Below, in pieces: positions 54,656-63,847 of a DNA stretch of 64,000 nucleotides (its first letter is position 1; every line of letters begins with the position of its first letter). The translations under genes and the position numbers were made by a program. Below the pieces are notes generated by a model. That model had not been told where the DNA came from and did no database searches. It saw only the letters and a list, made by a program, of their open reading frames with translations. Source of the stretch: an uncultured Pelagibacteraceae bacterium (GTDB taxonomy: Bacteria > Pseudomonadota > Alphaproteobacteria > Pelagibacterales > Pelagibacteraceae); the NCBI GenBank assembly GCA_902599665.1, contig CACKGK010000001.1, positions 62,001 through 126,000 on the forward strand, given 5' to 3'.

Positions 54656-55815
54656 AGAAAAATTTTTTATTTACTAGCGAATCAGTTTCAGAAGGGCACC
54701 CAGATAAAGTTTGTGACAGAATTTCAGATATGGTTGTGGATAGTTTTTTAGCTTCAGAACCCCAAGCTAGAGTTGCTTGTGAAACTTTAACAACAACAAA
54801 CAAAGTTGTATTAGCAGGAGAAGTAAGAGGACCAGAAATTAAAGAAGATGAATTGATCTCAAAAGTTAGAGATTGCATCAAAGATATTGGTTATGACCAA
54901 GATGGTTTTTCTTGGAAAGAGCAAACTAAAATTGAGACTCATTTACACTCTCAATCAGCTGATATTGCGATGGGAGTAGACTCTGCAGGAAATAAAGATG
55001 AGGGCGCTGGTGACCAAGGAATTATGTTTGGTTATGCTTGTAATGAAACAGATGTCTTGATGCCTGCTCCAATTCACTATTCTCACAAAATTTTAAGATT
55101 AATGGCTGAAGATAGGAAATCCGGAAAGTTAAATGGAATAGAGCCAGACTCAAAAAGTCAAATTACTATTGAGTATAAGGACGGCATGCCTTCAGCTGTA
55201 ACTTCAGTAGTAATCTCTACACAACACTCTAAGGATGTAAACTTAGCTCAAGTAAAAGAACTTTGTATGCCTTATATAGAGAGATCCATACCTAAAAACT
55301 TACTAGGAAGTCTTGACGAAAAAGAGATTTATATTAATCCAACTGGAAATTTTGTAATTGGTGGTCCAGATGGAGATAGTGGTTTAACTGGTAGAAAAAT
55401 TATTGTTGATACTTATGGAGGAGCAGCGCCACATGGTGGAGGTGCGTTTTCTGGAAAAGATCCTACAAAAGTTGACAGATCAGCTGCTTATGCTTCAAGA
55501 TACTTAGCTAAGAATATTGTAGCATCAAAAATTTCTGATAAATGTTTAATTCAATTAGCCTACGCTATTGGAGTGTCTAAACCACTGTCAATTTATGTTG
55601 ATTTGTTTGATAATGATGAAGAGAAGAATTTGCACGTGGAAAAACTTATCAAAGAAAACTTTGATCTAAGCCCGAGAGGAATTAGGGAAATGTTAGGTTT
55701 AAATAAACCTATTTATGAAAAAACTGCTGCCTACGGCCACTTTGGAAGAATTCCTGAGAACGATGGCTCATTTTCATGGGAAAAAACAGATAAATCTGGA
55801 GTTTTTGGTAATTAA
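54652..55815 (+). CDS. metK: S-adenosylmethionine synthetase
   Basis: Makes SAM from methionine and ATP, the methyl donor for RsmG, RsmI, MiaB and many others. [20 protein letters not shown] (residues 6-25) and the P-loop-like [19 protein letters not shown] are the two PROSITE signatures, and [12 protein letters not shown] the third. The 387 residues are complete. GGGAG-like GGGAG/GAATAA upstream, with GGGAG at 54643-54647, is an unusually good Shine-Dalgarno for this genome. The ATG overlaps the lnt stop. In relatives trmB and rimP follow; here a terminator-like hairpin does. Confidence 0.97.
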   Translation: MKKNFLFTSESVSEGHPDKVCDRISDMVVDSFLASEPQARVACETLTTTNKVVLAGEVRGPEIKEDELISKVRDCIKDIGYDQDGFSWKEQTKIETHLHSQSADIAMGVDSAGNKDEGAGDQGIMFGYACNETDVLMPAPIHYSHKILRLMAEDRKSGKLNGIEPDSKSQITIEYKDGMPSAVTSVVISTQHSKDVNLAQVKELCMPYIERSIPKNLLGSLDEKEIYINPTGNFVIGGPDGDSGLTGRKIIVDTYGGAAPHGGGAFSGKDPTKVDRSAAYASRYLAKNIVASKISDKCLIQLAYAIGVSKPLSIYVDLFDNDEEKNLHVEKLIKENFDLSPRGIREMLGLNKPIYEKTAAYGHFGRIPENDGSFSWEKTDKSGVFGN

Positions 55816-55872
55816 ATATTGTTGATAAACAATAAAAAATAACTATATTTCAAGTACATTGTTGAAATTCGC

Positions 55873-55898
55873 AAATGGGCCCAGGCCCATTTTTTTTT
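55873..55898 (+). terminator. Terminator or attenuator hairpin between metK and nusA
   Basis: AAATGGGCC (55873-55881) and GGCCCATTT (55884-55892) form a perfect stem with a very small loop, running into a T run that ends at 55898. It ends 13 bases before the nusA ATG, so it can terminate metK transcripts or act as an attenuator in the leader of the nusA operon. Confidence 0.85.
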
Positions 55899-55911
55899 GG
55901 TTAAAAAAATT

Positions 55912-57465
55912 ATGTTAAATAGAAGAGCTGATAAACTTGAATTATTAAGGATAGCCGAGGCTGTTGCCTTAGAAAAATCAATAGATAAGGAATTAATAAT
56001 CGGATCTATGGAGACAGGAATTGCGAAAGCAGCAAAGTCAAAATTTGGATCAGAAAACGAAATAAAAGTAGAAATTAATAGAGATAATGGAGATATAGGA
56101 ATATTTAGAAAACTTGTAATAGTTGATAAACCTGAGAATTCTAATTTAGAAATTACACTTGACGATGCAGTAAAATTAAATACTTCGAATAAAGACAAAA
56201 ATATAGGTGATGAAGTTCTCCAACCTTTACCATCATTTGATTTTGGAAGAATTGCAGCCCAAACAGCAAAACAAGTTATAAGCTTTAATGTAAGAGAAGC
56301 CGAAAGAGAAAGACAATTTAATGATTTTATTGATAAAAAAGATACTATCTTAAGTGGAATTGTAAAAAGATTAGAATTTGGAAATGTAATAGTTGATCTT
56401 GGAAGAACAGAAGCGATAATTCAAAAAAATGAAATGATACCTCGCGAAAATATTAAAGCAGGAGATAGGATTAAGGCGTATTGTTTAGATGTAAGAAGAG
56501 AACCAAGAGGTCAACAAATTTTTTTATCAAGAGCTCATCCAAAGTTTATGGATAAGTTATTTGTTCAAGAAGTCCCTGAAATTTATGATGGTTTAATTGA
56601 AATTAAATCTTCATCAAGAGATCCAGGCAGTAGAGCAAAAATTTGCGTTAAAGCTATAGATACATCATTGGATCCAGTCGGAGCATGTGTTGGTATGAGA
56701 GGTAGCAGAGTTCAAGCTGTAGTAAATGAGCTACAAGGTGAAAAAATTGATATTGTTAATTGGTCTGAGGATCCAGCTATTGTTGTAGCTAACGCATTAT
56801 CACCTGCAGAAGTTCAGAGAGTTAACGTTGATAAAGAGTCAAAAAGACTAGATGTAATATTAACTGAGGAAAATTTAAGTAAAGCAATAGGAAGAAGAGG
56901 TCAAAATGTGCGACTTGCTACAAAACTTTTGAATTACGAAATTAATATAATGACTGAGCAGGAAGACTCTGAAAGAAGACAATTAGAATTTAAAGAAAAA
57001 ACAGATAACATTGTAAAAAATCTAGAACTTGATGAAACTTTAGGACAACTTTTAGTAGCCGAGGGCTTTTCATCAATTGATGATATAAAAGACAGTGCGA
57101 CAGAGGATCTAGTAAAAATTGAGGGAATTGAAGAGGACACAGCAAAGGAATTGGTTGAAAGGGCAAAAGAGTTTTACGAAAAAGATCAGGAAGAAATATC
57201 AAATAGAATAAAAGATCTTGGACTTGAAAATGACTTGATAAATCATGAGGGACTAACCCCAGGAATGCTTGTAACTTTAGGAGAGCAGAAAATACTCACT
57301 TTAACTGATCTAGCAGATTTGGCGTCCGATGAATTAACAGGTACATATGATGTTGTTAAAGGTGAAAGAGTAAAAATTAAAGGTTATTTGGAGGACTTTG
57401 CATTAACAAAATCAGAGGCCGATAACTTGGTTATGGCAGCTAGAGAAAAAGTTTATAAAGATTGA
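55912..57465 (+). CDS. nusA: Transcription termination/antitermination protein NusA
   Basis: RNA-polymerase-associated factor in pausing, termination and rRNA antitermination. From ATG 55912 the 517 residues show the N-terminal RNAP-binding domain (KLELLRIAEAVALEKSIDKE), S1 domain (GIVKRLEFGNVIVDLG), KH1 and KH2 (VGACVGMRGSRVQAVVNEL, SKAIGRRGQNVRLA) and two C-terminal acidic helix-hairpin-helix repeats. A TTG at 55897 would add five residues. It follows a hairpin that could provide feedback through NusA itself. infB starts 10 bases after. Confidence 0.96.
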   Translation: MLNRRADKLELLRIAEAVALEKSIDKELIIGSMETGIAKAAKSKFGSENEIKVEINRDNGDIGIFRKLVIVDKPENSNLEITLDDAVKLNTSNKDKNIGDEVLQPLPSFDFGRIAAQTAKQVISFNVREAERERQFNDFIDKKDTILSGIVKRLEFGNVIVDLGRTEAIIQKNEMIPRENIKAGDRIKAYCLDVRREPRGQQIFLSRAHPKFMDKLFVQEVPEIYDGLIEIKSSSRDPGSRAKICVKAIDTSLDPVGACVGMRGSRVQAVVNELQGEKIDIVNWSEDPAIVVANALSPAEVQRVNVDKESKRLDVILTEENLSKAIGRRGQNVRLATKLLNYEINIMTEQEDSERRQLEFKEKTDNIVKNLELDETLGQLLVAEGFSSIDDIKDSATEDLVKIEGIEEDTAKELVERAKEFYEKDQEEISNRIKDLGLENDLINHEGLTPGMLVTLGEQKILTLTDLADLASDELTGTYDVVKGERVKIKGYLEDFALTKSEADNLVMAAREKVYKD

Positions 57466-57475
57466 GAGATGGAAA

Positions 57476-59692
57476 ATGGAGAAAAAAAAATTAAAGTTAT
57501 CAGTATCAGGAAACTCAAAAAAAACATTTAGTAGTATAGAACAAGCTAAATCAAAATCTAAGAACACAGTTGTTATAGAAAAAAAAACATCAAAGTTTTC
57601 TGGAAAAACACAATTCTCCAGACAAAATAGTAGTAATTTTAAAACCAGCACCATTATTCCTTCAAAATCGAGTAATTTATCTCGACCTTCTGCGCAACCT
57701 TCCTCAGATTTTGAAAAAAGAAAATTAGCTGAGCAAAGAGCTACTAGAAGACTAAAAGGTGAAACACCATATAAAGAAAATAAATCCAATAAAATTGGTG
57801 GAAAAAGAAGAGAATTAAAATTAACTATTTCAAGAGCTTTGAATGATGAACACGCTGAAATAAAGTCAAGAAGTTTAGCATCTTTAAAAAGAGCTAAACA
57901 AAAAGAAAATAGAAGTTTAAATCAAAACGAAAAGGAAGATAATTTTAAGCCAATTAGAAGGGAAGTGAATCTTCCAGAATTGATAACAATTAGAGAGCTT
58001 GCAAATAGAATGGCTGAACAGTCTAGTAGTATTATAAAACATCTTCTTGGTATGGGTGTAACAGTTACTATTAATCATACTATAGATGCAGATACGGCTG
58101 AATATTTAGTCAAAGAATTTGGTCACAATCCAATTAGAGAAAAGAAAGCAGAGGAAATAATTGAAAAAATTAAAGAGGTAAAATCAGATAATCTAAAAAA
58201 TAGAGCTCCAATAGTTACGGTTATGGGTCATGTTGACCATGGTAAAACTTCTGTTCTGGATGTTTTAAGAGAAGCAAATGTAGTATCAGGGGAATTTGGA
58301 GGTATCACGCAACACATCGGAGCATATCAAATTAATTACCAAAATAATAGTATTACTTTCATAGATACACCGGGACATGCGGCCTTTACAGAGATGAGAG
58401 CTAGAGGTTCAAAATTAACAGACATAGTTGTATTGGTTGTTGCAGCAGATGATGGAGTTAAACCTCAAACCATTGAGTCAATTAAACATGCGAAGGCTGC
58501 AAAAGTACCAATAGTTGTAGCAATAAACAAATGTGATTTACCAGAAGCAGATCCACAAAAAATAAAAAATCAACTCTTAGAGTACGAATTAGTTGCTGAA
58601 GAACTTTCGGGTGATACTTTGATGGTGGAAATTTCTACTAAAACAAAGAAAAACTTAAATAAACTAGTAGAGTCTATTATTTTACAATCAGAATTATTGG
58701 ATTTAAAAACAGACTTTGAAACAAGTGCTAAAGGAATAGTTTTAGAGTCAAAAATAGATATTGGAAGAGGATCTGTAGCCAATATTATTGTTACTGTAGG
58801 TACTTTGAAAAAAGGAGACTATTTCGTTAGTGGATTAAAATGGGGAAAAATAAGGGCAATAATTAATGATCGTGGTAAAAATATTGAAATTGCAGAGCCA
58901 GCTACTCCGATTGAAATAATTGGTATTAATGGTGCAGCAAAATCTGGAGATGACTTTATAGTTTTGCCAAATGAGAAAGAAGCCAAATCATTATGTCAAG
59001 CTAGAGTGCAACAGTCTAAAGATGATAAAATACCACTTAATTTTGTTACTCAAGACTCTGCTTTTCAAAATTCAGTTTCAGAGGAGTTAAATATTATTAT
59101 AAAGTCAGACGTGCATGGTACATCTGAGGCAATTAAAAATGCAATAGATCAAATTAAACATGACGAAGTAAAACCAAAAATACTCCTTTCTGATATAGGA
59201 ATGGTAACAGAGACTGATGTAACTTTGGCAAAGGCTTCACAGGCTGTAATAATAGCATTCAATGTAAAACCTAGTAAGGAGGCCAAAAAGAGAGCTGAAC
59301 AAGAAAAAATTTCAATTTCCTACTTCAATATAATTTATGAGGTTTTAGATTTTATAAAAGGTAAAATGGCTGGATTACTGTCCCCAGATGTAGAGGAAAA
59401 AATAATTGGTAGTGCCGAAATACTTGAAATATTTAAAGTATCGAAGGTTGGTAAAGTTGCAGGCTCAAAAGTAGTTGAGGGAGAAATAACACAAAACTCT
59501 AGTGCAAGGGTCATCAGGGATGGGACTATAATATTTAATGGAAAAATTGGTTCAATATTTAGAGAGAAAGACCAAACTAAACAAGTTTCTGCAGGATTAG
59601 AATGTGGAATTACATTAAAAGATTTCGCTGATTTTAAAAAAAAAGATATTATAGAAGTTTATAATTCAACAGTTATCGAGAGAACAATTTAA
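57476..59692 (+). CDS. infB: Translation initiation factor IF-2
   Basis: GTPase that brings initiator tRNA to the 30S subunit. N-terminal ~160 residues are basic and low complexity; then the IF2_N helix bundle ([19 protein letters not shown]), the G domain with [14 protein letters not shown] (G1), DTPGHAAF (G3) and AINKCD (G4), and the C-terminal domains II-IV. 738 residues. The ylxR gene normally between nusA and infB is absent, and the N-terminus is short for an alphaproteobacterium. It is directly followed by rbfA. Confidence 0.96.
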   Translation: MEKKKLKLSVSGNSKKTFSSIEQAKSKSKNTVVIEKKTSKFSGKTQFSRQNSSNFKTSTIIPSKSSNLSRPSAQPSSDFEKRKLAEQRATRRLKGETPYKENKSNKIGGKRRELKLTISRALNDEHAEIKSRSLASLKRAKQKENRSLNQNEKEDNFKPIRREVNLPELITIRELANRMAEQSSSIIKHLLGMGVTVTINHTIDADTAEYLVKEFGHNPIREKKAEEIIEKIKEVKSDNLKNRAPIVTVMGHVDHGKTSVLDVLREANVVSGEFGGITQHIGAYQINYQNNSITFIDTPGHAAFTEMRARGSKLTDIVVLVVAADDGVKPQTIESIKHAKAAKVPIVVAINKCDLPEADPQKIKNQLLEYELVAEELSGDTLMVEISTKTKKNLNKLVESIILQSELLDLKTDFETSAKGIVLESKIDIGRGSVANIIVTVGTLKKGDYFVSGLKWGKIRAIINDRGKNIEIAEPATPIEIIGINGAAKSGDDFIVLPNEKEAKSLCQARVQQSKDDKIPLNFVTQDSAFQNSVSEELNIIIKSDVHGTSEAIKNAIDQIKHDEVKPKILLSDIGMVTETDVTLAKASQAVIIAFNVKPSKEAKKRAEQEKISISYFNIIYEVLDFIKGKMAGLLSPDVEEKIIGSAEILEIFKVSKVGKVAGSKVVEGEITQNSSARVIRDGTIIFNGKIGSIFREKDQTKQVSAGLECGITLKDFADFKKKDIIEVYNSTVIERTI

Positions 59693-60037
59693 ATGAAAAA
59701 TTTAGGCAAACCAATTACTCAACGTCAACTTCGGGTTGGAGAAATGATAAAGCAAGCTCTAGGAACATTATTTGTAAGAGATGAGGCAAAAATTCATAAT
59801 TTATCTACAAGAGAAATTACAGTTACGGAAGTTAGAATGTCTCAAGATTTAAAAACTGCTAAAGTATTTGTAATGCCCCTAGGAGGAAAAAATTCAGAGG
59901 AAATTATAGAAAAACTAAAAATATCTTCTTTTATAATCAGAAAAGTTTTATCAAAAAAAATTATTATGAAATTTCTACCAAAACTTTTTTTGTCAAAGAT
60001 GATTCTTTTGATTATGCAGAAAAAATTGAAAATTTAA
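59693..60037 (+). CDS. rbfA: Ribosome-binding factor A, apparently frameshifted near the C-terminus
   Basis: 30S maturation factor with a KH fold. Residues 1-98 are normal: ITQRQLRVGEMIKQAL at the start, EITVTEVRMSQDLKTAKVFV, and IRKVLSKKIIMKFLPKL near the end of the KH domain. At 59985-59991 there is a run of seven T; after it this frame reads LSKMILLIMQKKLKI and stops at 60037. With one extra T the reading becomes FVKDDSFDYAEKIENLIK and ends at 60057, exactly the expected RbfA C-terminus. So the gene is frameshifted by a single base in a homopolymer: sequencing error, recent mutation, or slippage that restores the frame. The true product would be about 121 residues. Confidence 0.88.
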   Translation: MKNLGKPITQRQLRVGEMIKQALGTLFVRDEAKIHNLSTREITVTEVRMSQDLKTAKVFVMPLGGKNSEEIIEKLKISSFIIRKVLSKKIIMKFLPKLFLSKMILLIMQKKLKI

Positions 60038-60065
60038 TTAAACAAACAAATAAATAAGGAAAATA

Positions 60066-60314
60066 ATGAAAGAAAAAATAAAAGAACTTCGAATCCATGA
60101 TAAAGACACTGGATCTTCAGAAGTTCAGATTGCTCAACTAACTGGAAAAATTGAGAGCTTATCTAAACACATAAAGCAATCGAAGAAGGATAAACACTCT
60201 TCTGTTGGTCTTTTAAGAGCAGTAAATAGAAGAAAAAAATTATTAGATTATTTAAAAAAAAATAATATTGAGTCTTACAAAGCAGTATTAACAAAATTAA
60301 ATTTAAGGAAATAA
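60066..60314 (+). CDS. rpsO: 30S ribosomal protein S15
   Basis: Primary 16S-binding protein of the platform. The core DTGSSEVQIAQLTGKI and HSSVGLLRAVNRRKKLLDYLKK is typical. At 82 residues it is about seven shorter at the N-terminus than the usual 89, lacking the S-I-T-A-E-R-K segment; upstream in-frame sequence offers no better start. It follows rbfA with a gap of 8 bases from the restored rbfA stop at 60057, and truB, normally between them, is missing. pnp starts on the next base after its stop, as in most proteobacteria. Confidence 0.94.
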   Translation: MKEKIKELRIHDKDTGSSEVQIAQLTGKIESLSKHIKQSKKDKHSSVGLLRAVNRRKKLLDYLKKNNIESYKAVLTKLNLRK

Positions 60315-62387
60315 ATGTTCAAAGTAGTAAAAAAAGAAATAGAGATAAGTGGGAAAAAAATTAGTTTAGAGACAGGAAAAATAGCAAGACAAGCAGATGG
60401 AGCTATTATAGCTCAATGTGGTGAGACTGTTGTTTTAGCAACAGTGGTTGGTGCAAAAAAAGTTAATCCAGACATGGATTACTTTCCTTTGTCAGTAAAT
60501 TATCAAGAAAAGTATTATGCAGCTGGTAAAATTCCAGGTGGTTATTTTAAAAGAGAGGCAAGGCCTACAGAAAATGAAACTTTAATATCAAGATTAATTG
60601 ATAGACCTATCAGACCTTTGTTTCCTGATGAATTTAAAAATGAAGTTCAGCTGTTACCGACTGTAATATCTTATGATAAAGAGAACGAGCCTGATATTTT
60701 ATCAATAATTGCCTCTTCAGCTGCATTAGCTATATCAGGTATGCCTTTTATGGGTCCTGTAGGAGCTTCTAGAGTTGGCTTTATTGAAGGAAAGTACGTC
60801 CTTAACCCATCTAAAAAAGAATTAGAAAATTCAAAGTTAGATTTAGTGGTTGCAGGAACTAAAGATGCAGTATTAATGGTTGAGTCAGAAGCAAATGGTT
60901 TAACAGAGGAAGAAATGTTAAATGCTGTAAAATTCGGACATGAGGGTTTCGTTCCTGTCATAGAAATGATTGAAGATCTTGCGAAAGAATGTAGAAAACC
61001 TGAATGGACTGTCGAGAAGAAAGATCTTTCAGAGATAAAAAAGAAATTAGAGGAAGAATTTACCGAAGATTTGAAAAAAGCATTTTCTACCAGAGATAAA
61101 CAAGATAGATCAAATCAAATTTCAGAAATAACCGAAAAAGCAAAAAAGCTTTATGAGGAAAATGAGGATTATACAGATCTAGATGTGAATTCTCAACTTA
61201 AGAGTTTAGAAAAATCTATTGTAAGAACTGATATCTTAAAAAACAAAAATCGTATTGATGGACGAGGCCTAGCAGATGTAAGACCAATCATGTGTGAGGT
61301 GGGCATATTGCCTAGAGTTCATGGTTCTGCTTTATTTACAAGGGGTGAAACTCAAGCAATTGTTACAACTACTTTGGGTACATCAGATGATGAACAAAGA
61401 ATTGAGAGTTTAGATGGGCTTCAAAAAGAAAGATTCATGCTTCATTATAATTTTCCACCATTTTCAGTAGGTGAAACTGGTAGAATTGGAACAGGTAGAA
61501 GAGAGATTGGTCATGGTAAGTTAGCATGGAGAGCAATTAACTCATCACTTCCATCAAAAGAAAGTTTCCCATATACGTTTAGAATTGTATCAGAAATAAC
61601 TGAGTCAAATGGTTCATCCTCAATGGCAACTGTTTGTGGAACTTCACTTGCTCTTATGGATGCAGGAGTTCCTATTAAAGAACCTGTAGCTGGAATTGCA
61701 ATGGGTTTAATTAAAGAAGGCGATGATTTTACAGTCTTATCAGATATTCTTGGCGATGAAGACCATTTAGGTGATATGGATTTCAAAGTTGCTGGCACTA
61801 AGGATGGCATCACATCCTTACAAATGGATATTAAGATTACTGGAATTACATTTGAGATCATGGAGCAGGCTTTAAATCAAGCTAAAGATGGTAGAATTCA
61901 TATCTTAGGTGAAATGAATAAAGCTCTTTCTAAATCAAGAGATAATGTTGGTAAACACACACCAAAAATGGAAAAAATCACAGTTGATAAAAAAGATATC
62001 GCAGCAGTAATTGGTAAGGGTGGTGCAACAATAAGAGAAATAGTTGAAAAATCTGGAGCAAAAGTTGATGTTAATGATGAGGGTGAAGTAACAGTAGCAG
62101 CACCAGATGAAGAGTCTAGAAATAAAGCAATGCAAATGATTAAAGATATTACCGCTAAAGCTGAATTAAATAAGATTTATAACGGTAAAGTTATGAAAAT
62201 TATGGAATTTGGTGCTTTTGTAAATTTCTTAGGAAAACAAGATGGATTAGTTCATATTTCAGAACTTGCAGACAAAAGAGTTGCCAAAGTTACTGACGTA
62301 GTCAAAGAAGGTGACGAAGTTAAAGTAAAAGTTATTGGATTTGATCGAGGAAAAGTAAAACTATCTATTAAGCAAGCGGCTATATAG
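60315..62387 (+). CDS. pnp: Polyribonucleotide nucleotidyltransferase (PNPase)
   Basis: Phosphorolytic 3'-5' exoribonuclease, part of the RNA degradation machinery. Two RNase PH domains (the first from residue 1, including [18 protein letters not shown], the second from about 310, with [23 protein letters not shown] shown in part) are followed by a KH domain ([15 protein letters not shown]) and S1 ([21 protein letters not shown] in part). The 690 residues are complete. It starts on the base after rpsO and ends 3 bases from the convergent msrB. Confidence 0.97.
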   Translation: MFKVVKKEIEISGKKISLETGKIARQADGAIIAQCGETVVLATVVGAKKVNPDMDYFPLSVNYQEKYYAAGKIPGGYFKREARPTENETLISRLIDRPIRPLFPDEFKNEVQLLPTVISYDKENEPDILSIIASSAALAISGMPFMGPVGASRVGFIEGKYVLNPSKKELENSKLDLVVAGTKDAVLMVESEANGLTEEEMLNAVKFGHEGFVPVIEMIEDLAKECRKPEWTVEKKDLSEIKKKLEEEFTEDLKKAFSTRDKQDRSNQISEITEKAKKLYEENEDYTDLDVNSQLKSLEKSIVRTDILKNKNRIDGRGLADVRPIMCEVGILPRVHGSALFTRGETQAIVTTTLGTSDDEQRIESLDGLQKERFMLHYNFPPFSVGETGRIGTGRREIGHGKLAWRAINSSLPSKESFPYTFRIVSEITESNGSSSMATVCGTSLALMDAGVPIKEPVAGIAMGLIKEGDDFTVLSDILGDEDHLGDMDFKVAGTKDGITSLQMDIKITGITFEIMEQALNQAKDGRIHILGEMNKALSKSRDNVGKHTPKMEKITVDKKDIAAVIGKGGATIREIVEKSGAKVDVNDEGEVTVAAPDEESRNKAMQMIKDITAKAELNKIYNGKVMKIMEFGAFVNFLGKQDGLVHISELADKRVAKVTDVVKEGDEVKVKVIGFDRGKVKLSIKQAAI

Positions 62388-62390
62388 TTT

Positions 62391-62882
62391 TTAACTTTCT
62401 GGCACAAATAATAAGCAAAGACCATTGCTACAATATCTTTTTCCTCCATCAGGACCATCGTTGAAAACATGGCCATGATGAGCGCCGCAATTTGCACAAC
62501 TATATTCTGTTCTTTTCATGCCGAATGAATAGTCAACTTTTGTTACAAATACTCCTGGTATTGCCTCAGTGAATGAGGGCCAACCAGTTCCACTGTCAAA
62601 TTTAGCAGTGGACTCAAATAATTTTACACCACAGTTAGCACAATGATATGACCCTTTTCTCTTCTCATAGTTTAATTCACTAGTACCAGCACGCTCAGTA
62701 CCTTCCTCAAACATTATTATTTTCTGTTCCTCAGTAAGATCAGGATTTATTATATTGTATTCACTTTCATCTTTTTTCAATTTTTTTTTAAATCCAACTA
62801 AGTTGTTAGCTAAAGAGTTTAAAGGATGTATCAGTAATCCCAATAAAGATGTTGCTGCAATTTTTAAAAAATTTCTTCTCAC
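62391..62882 (-). CDS. msrB: Exported peptide-methionine (R)-S-oxide reductase MsrB
   Basis: Reduces methionine-R-sulfoxide in proteins. MRRNFLK followed by a hydrophobic stretch and LANN is a twin-arginine-type signal, so the enzyme is probably periplasmic. The catalytic domain has SGTGWPSFTEAI, two CANCG zinc pairs, HHGHVFNDGPDGGKRYC with the catalytic Cys, and FVPES at the end. The 163 residues include about 25 of signal. The terminal NGLCLLFVP has a second Cys that may resolve the sulfenate. It is convergent with pnp. Confidence 0.93.
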   Translation of the reverse strand: MRRNFLKIAATSLLGLLIHPLNSLANNLVGFKKKLKKDESEYNIINPDLTEEQKIIMFEEGTERAGTSELNYEKRKGSYHCANCGVKLFESTAKFDSGTGWPSFTEAIPGVFVTKVDYSFGMKRTEYSCANCGAHHGHVFNDGPDGGKRYCSNGLCLLFVPES

Positions 62883-62894
62883 AATAAATTGATC

Positions 62895-63047
62895 TTATTT
62901 AACTTTTCTTTTTCCTAATTTATTTATTAAGAATAAAGCTATTGCAGTCAATAGGGCAAAAACTTCTAATGCATGACCAGAACCTTCAAGTATTAGTTGT
63001 ACTATAAAAAAAATTATACAAACTACAAACCAAACTAATATAAGCAT
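62895..63047 (-). CDS. Small two-helix membrane protein
   Basis: A 50-codon ORF between msrB and fabI: MLILVWFVVCIIFFIVQLIL, then EGSGHALEV, then FALLTAIALFLINKLGKRKVK. Two hydrophobic helices joined by a short polar turn, ending in a basic tail, make a membrane hairpin. It fills the 176-base gap almost completely and reads the same way as fabI and msrB (13 bases before msrB ATG). Not recognised as a family; could be chance but the regular two-helix layout and charge bias argue for a gene. Confidence 0.6.
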   Translation of the reverse strand: MLILVWFVVCIIFFIVQLILEGSGHALEVFALLTAIALFLINKLGKRKVK

Positions 63048-63058
63048 AACAATTGAAT

Positions 63059-63844
63059 TTAAGATATATTTTTTGGGTCTGGCATTCCCACTTTGTTATA
63101 GCCAGCATCCACATAGTGAATTTCACCAGTCACACCACCTGCCATATCACTTAGAAGATATAGTGCAGAGTTTCCAACATCTAAATTATCTACATTTCTT
63201 TTTAAAAATGAGTGATCAGCATTCCATTTATATAAAAATTTAGCATCTCCAATTGCAGATGCTGCTAAAGTTTTAATTGGACCTGCGCTGATTGCATTAA
63301 CTCTTATTCCTTTAGCTCCTAAATCACGCGCTAAATATTTTACACTAGATTCCAAGGCAGCTTTACAAACTCCCATGACATTATAATTTGGTATAGCTTT
63401 ATTAGCCTCATAACTTAGAGTAATCATACTACCACCCTCTTTCATAACTTTGGAAGCTTCCCTTGCAACTTCTGTGAAAGAAAAACATGAAATAAGCATA
63501 CTTCTTTGAAAATTTTCTCTAGTAGTATTTAAATATTCTCCAGATAATTCAGATTTATCTGAAAATGCGATTGCATGGACAACAAAGTCTATCTCTCCCC
63601 ATTGGGATTTAATATCTTCAAATAGTTTTACTACTTCCTCTTTTTTTTCTACATCACAACTAAATGTAACATTTGAATTGAGTTTTTCAGCTAAAGGTAC
63701 CACTCTTTTTTTAAGTGCATCGCCAAGATATGTAAAAGCTAACTCTGCACCTGCTTCTGCAAGTTTTTGAGAAATGCCCCATGCAATAGACCTTTCATTT
63801 GCAACACCCATTATCAGTCCTTTTTTTCCCTTCATTAAAGACAT
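63059..63844 (-). CDS. fabI: Enoyl-[acyl-carrier-protein] reductase (NADH)
   Basis: Last reduction of each fatty-acid elongation cycle. LIMGVANERSIAWGISQKLA (residues 10-29) is the FabI-specific nucleotide-binding motif, and YEANKAIPNYNVMGVCKAAL holds the catalytic Tyr-x6-Lys. It is 261 residues. It lies immediately after the fabB 3' end (3 bases), giving the order fabB-fabI on the minus strand, common in alphaproteobacteria as fabA-fabB-fabI. Confidence 0.96.
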   Translation of the reverse strand: MSLMKGKKGLIMGVANERSIAWGISQKLAEAGAELAFTYLGDALKKRVVPLAEKLNSNVTFSCDVEKKEEVVKLFEDIKSQWGEIDFVVHAIAFSDKSELSGEYLNTTRENFQRSMLISCFSFTEVAREASKVMKEGGSMITLSYEANKAIPNYNVMGVCKAALESSVKYLARDLGAKGIRVNAISAGPIKTLAASAIGDAKFLYKWNADHSFLKRNVDNLDVGNSALYLLSDMAGGVTGEIHYVDAGYNKVGMPDPKNIS

Positions 63845-63847
63845 TGA

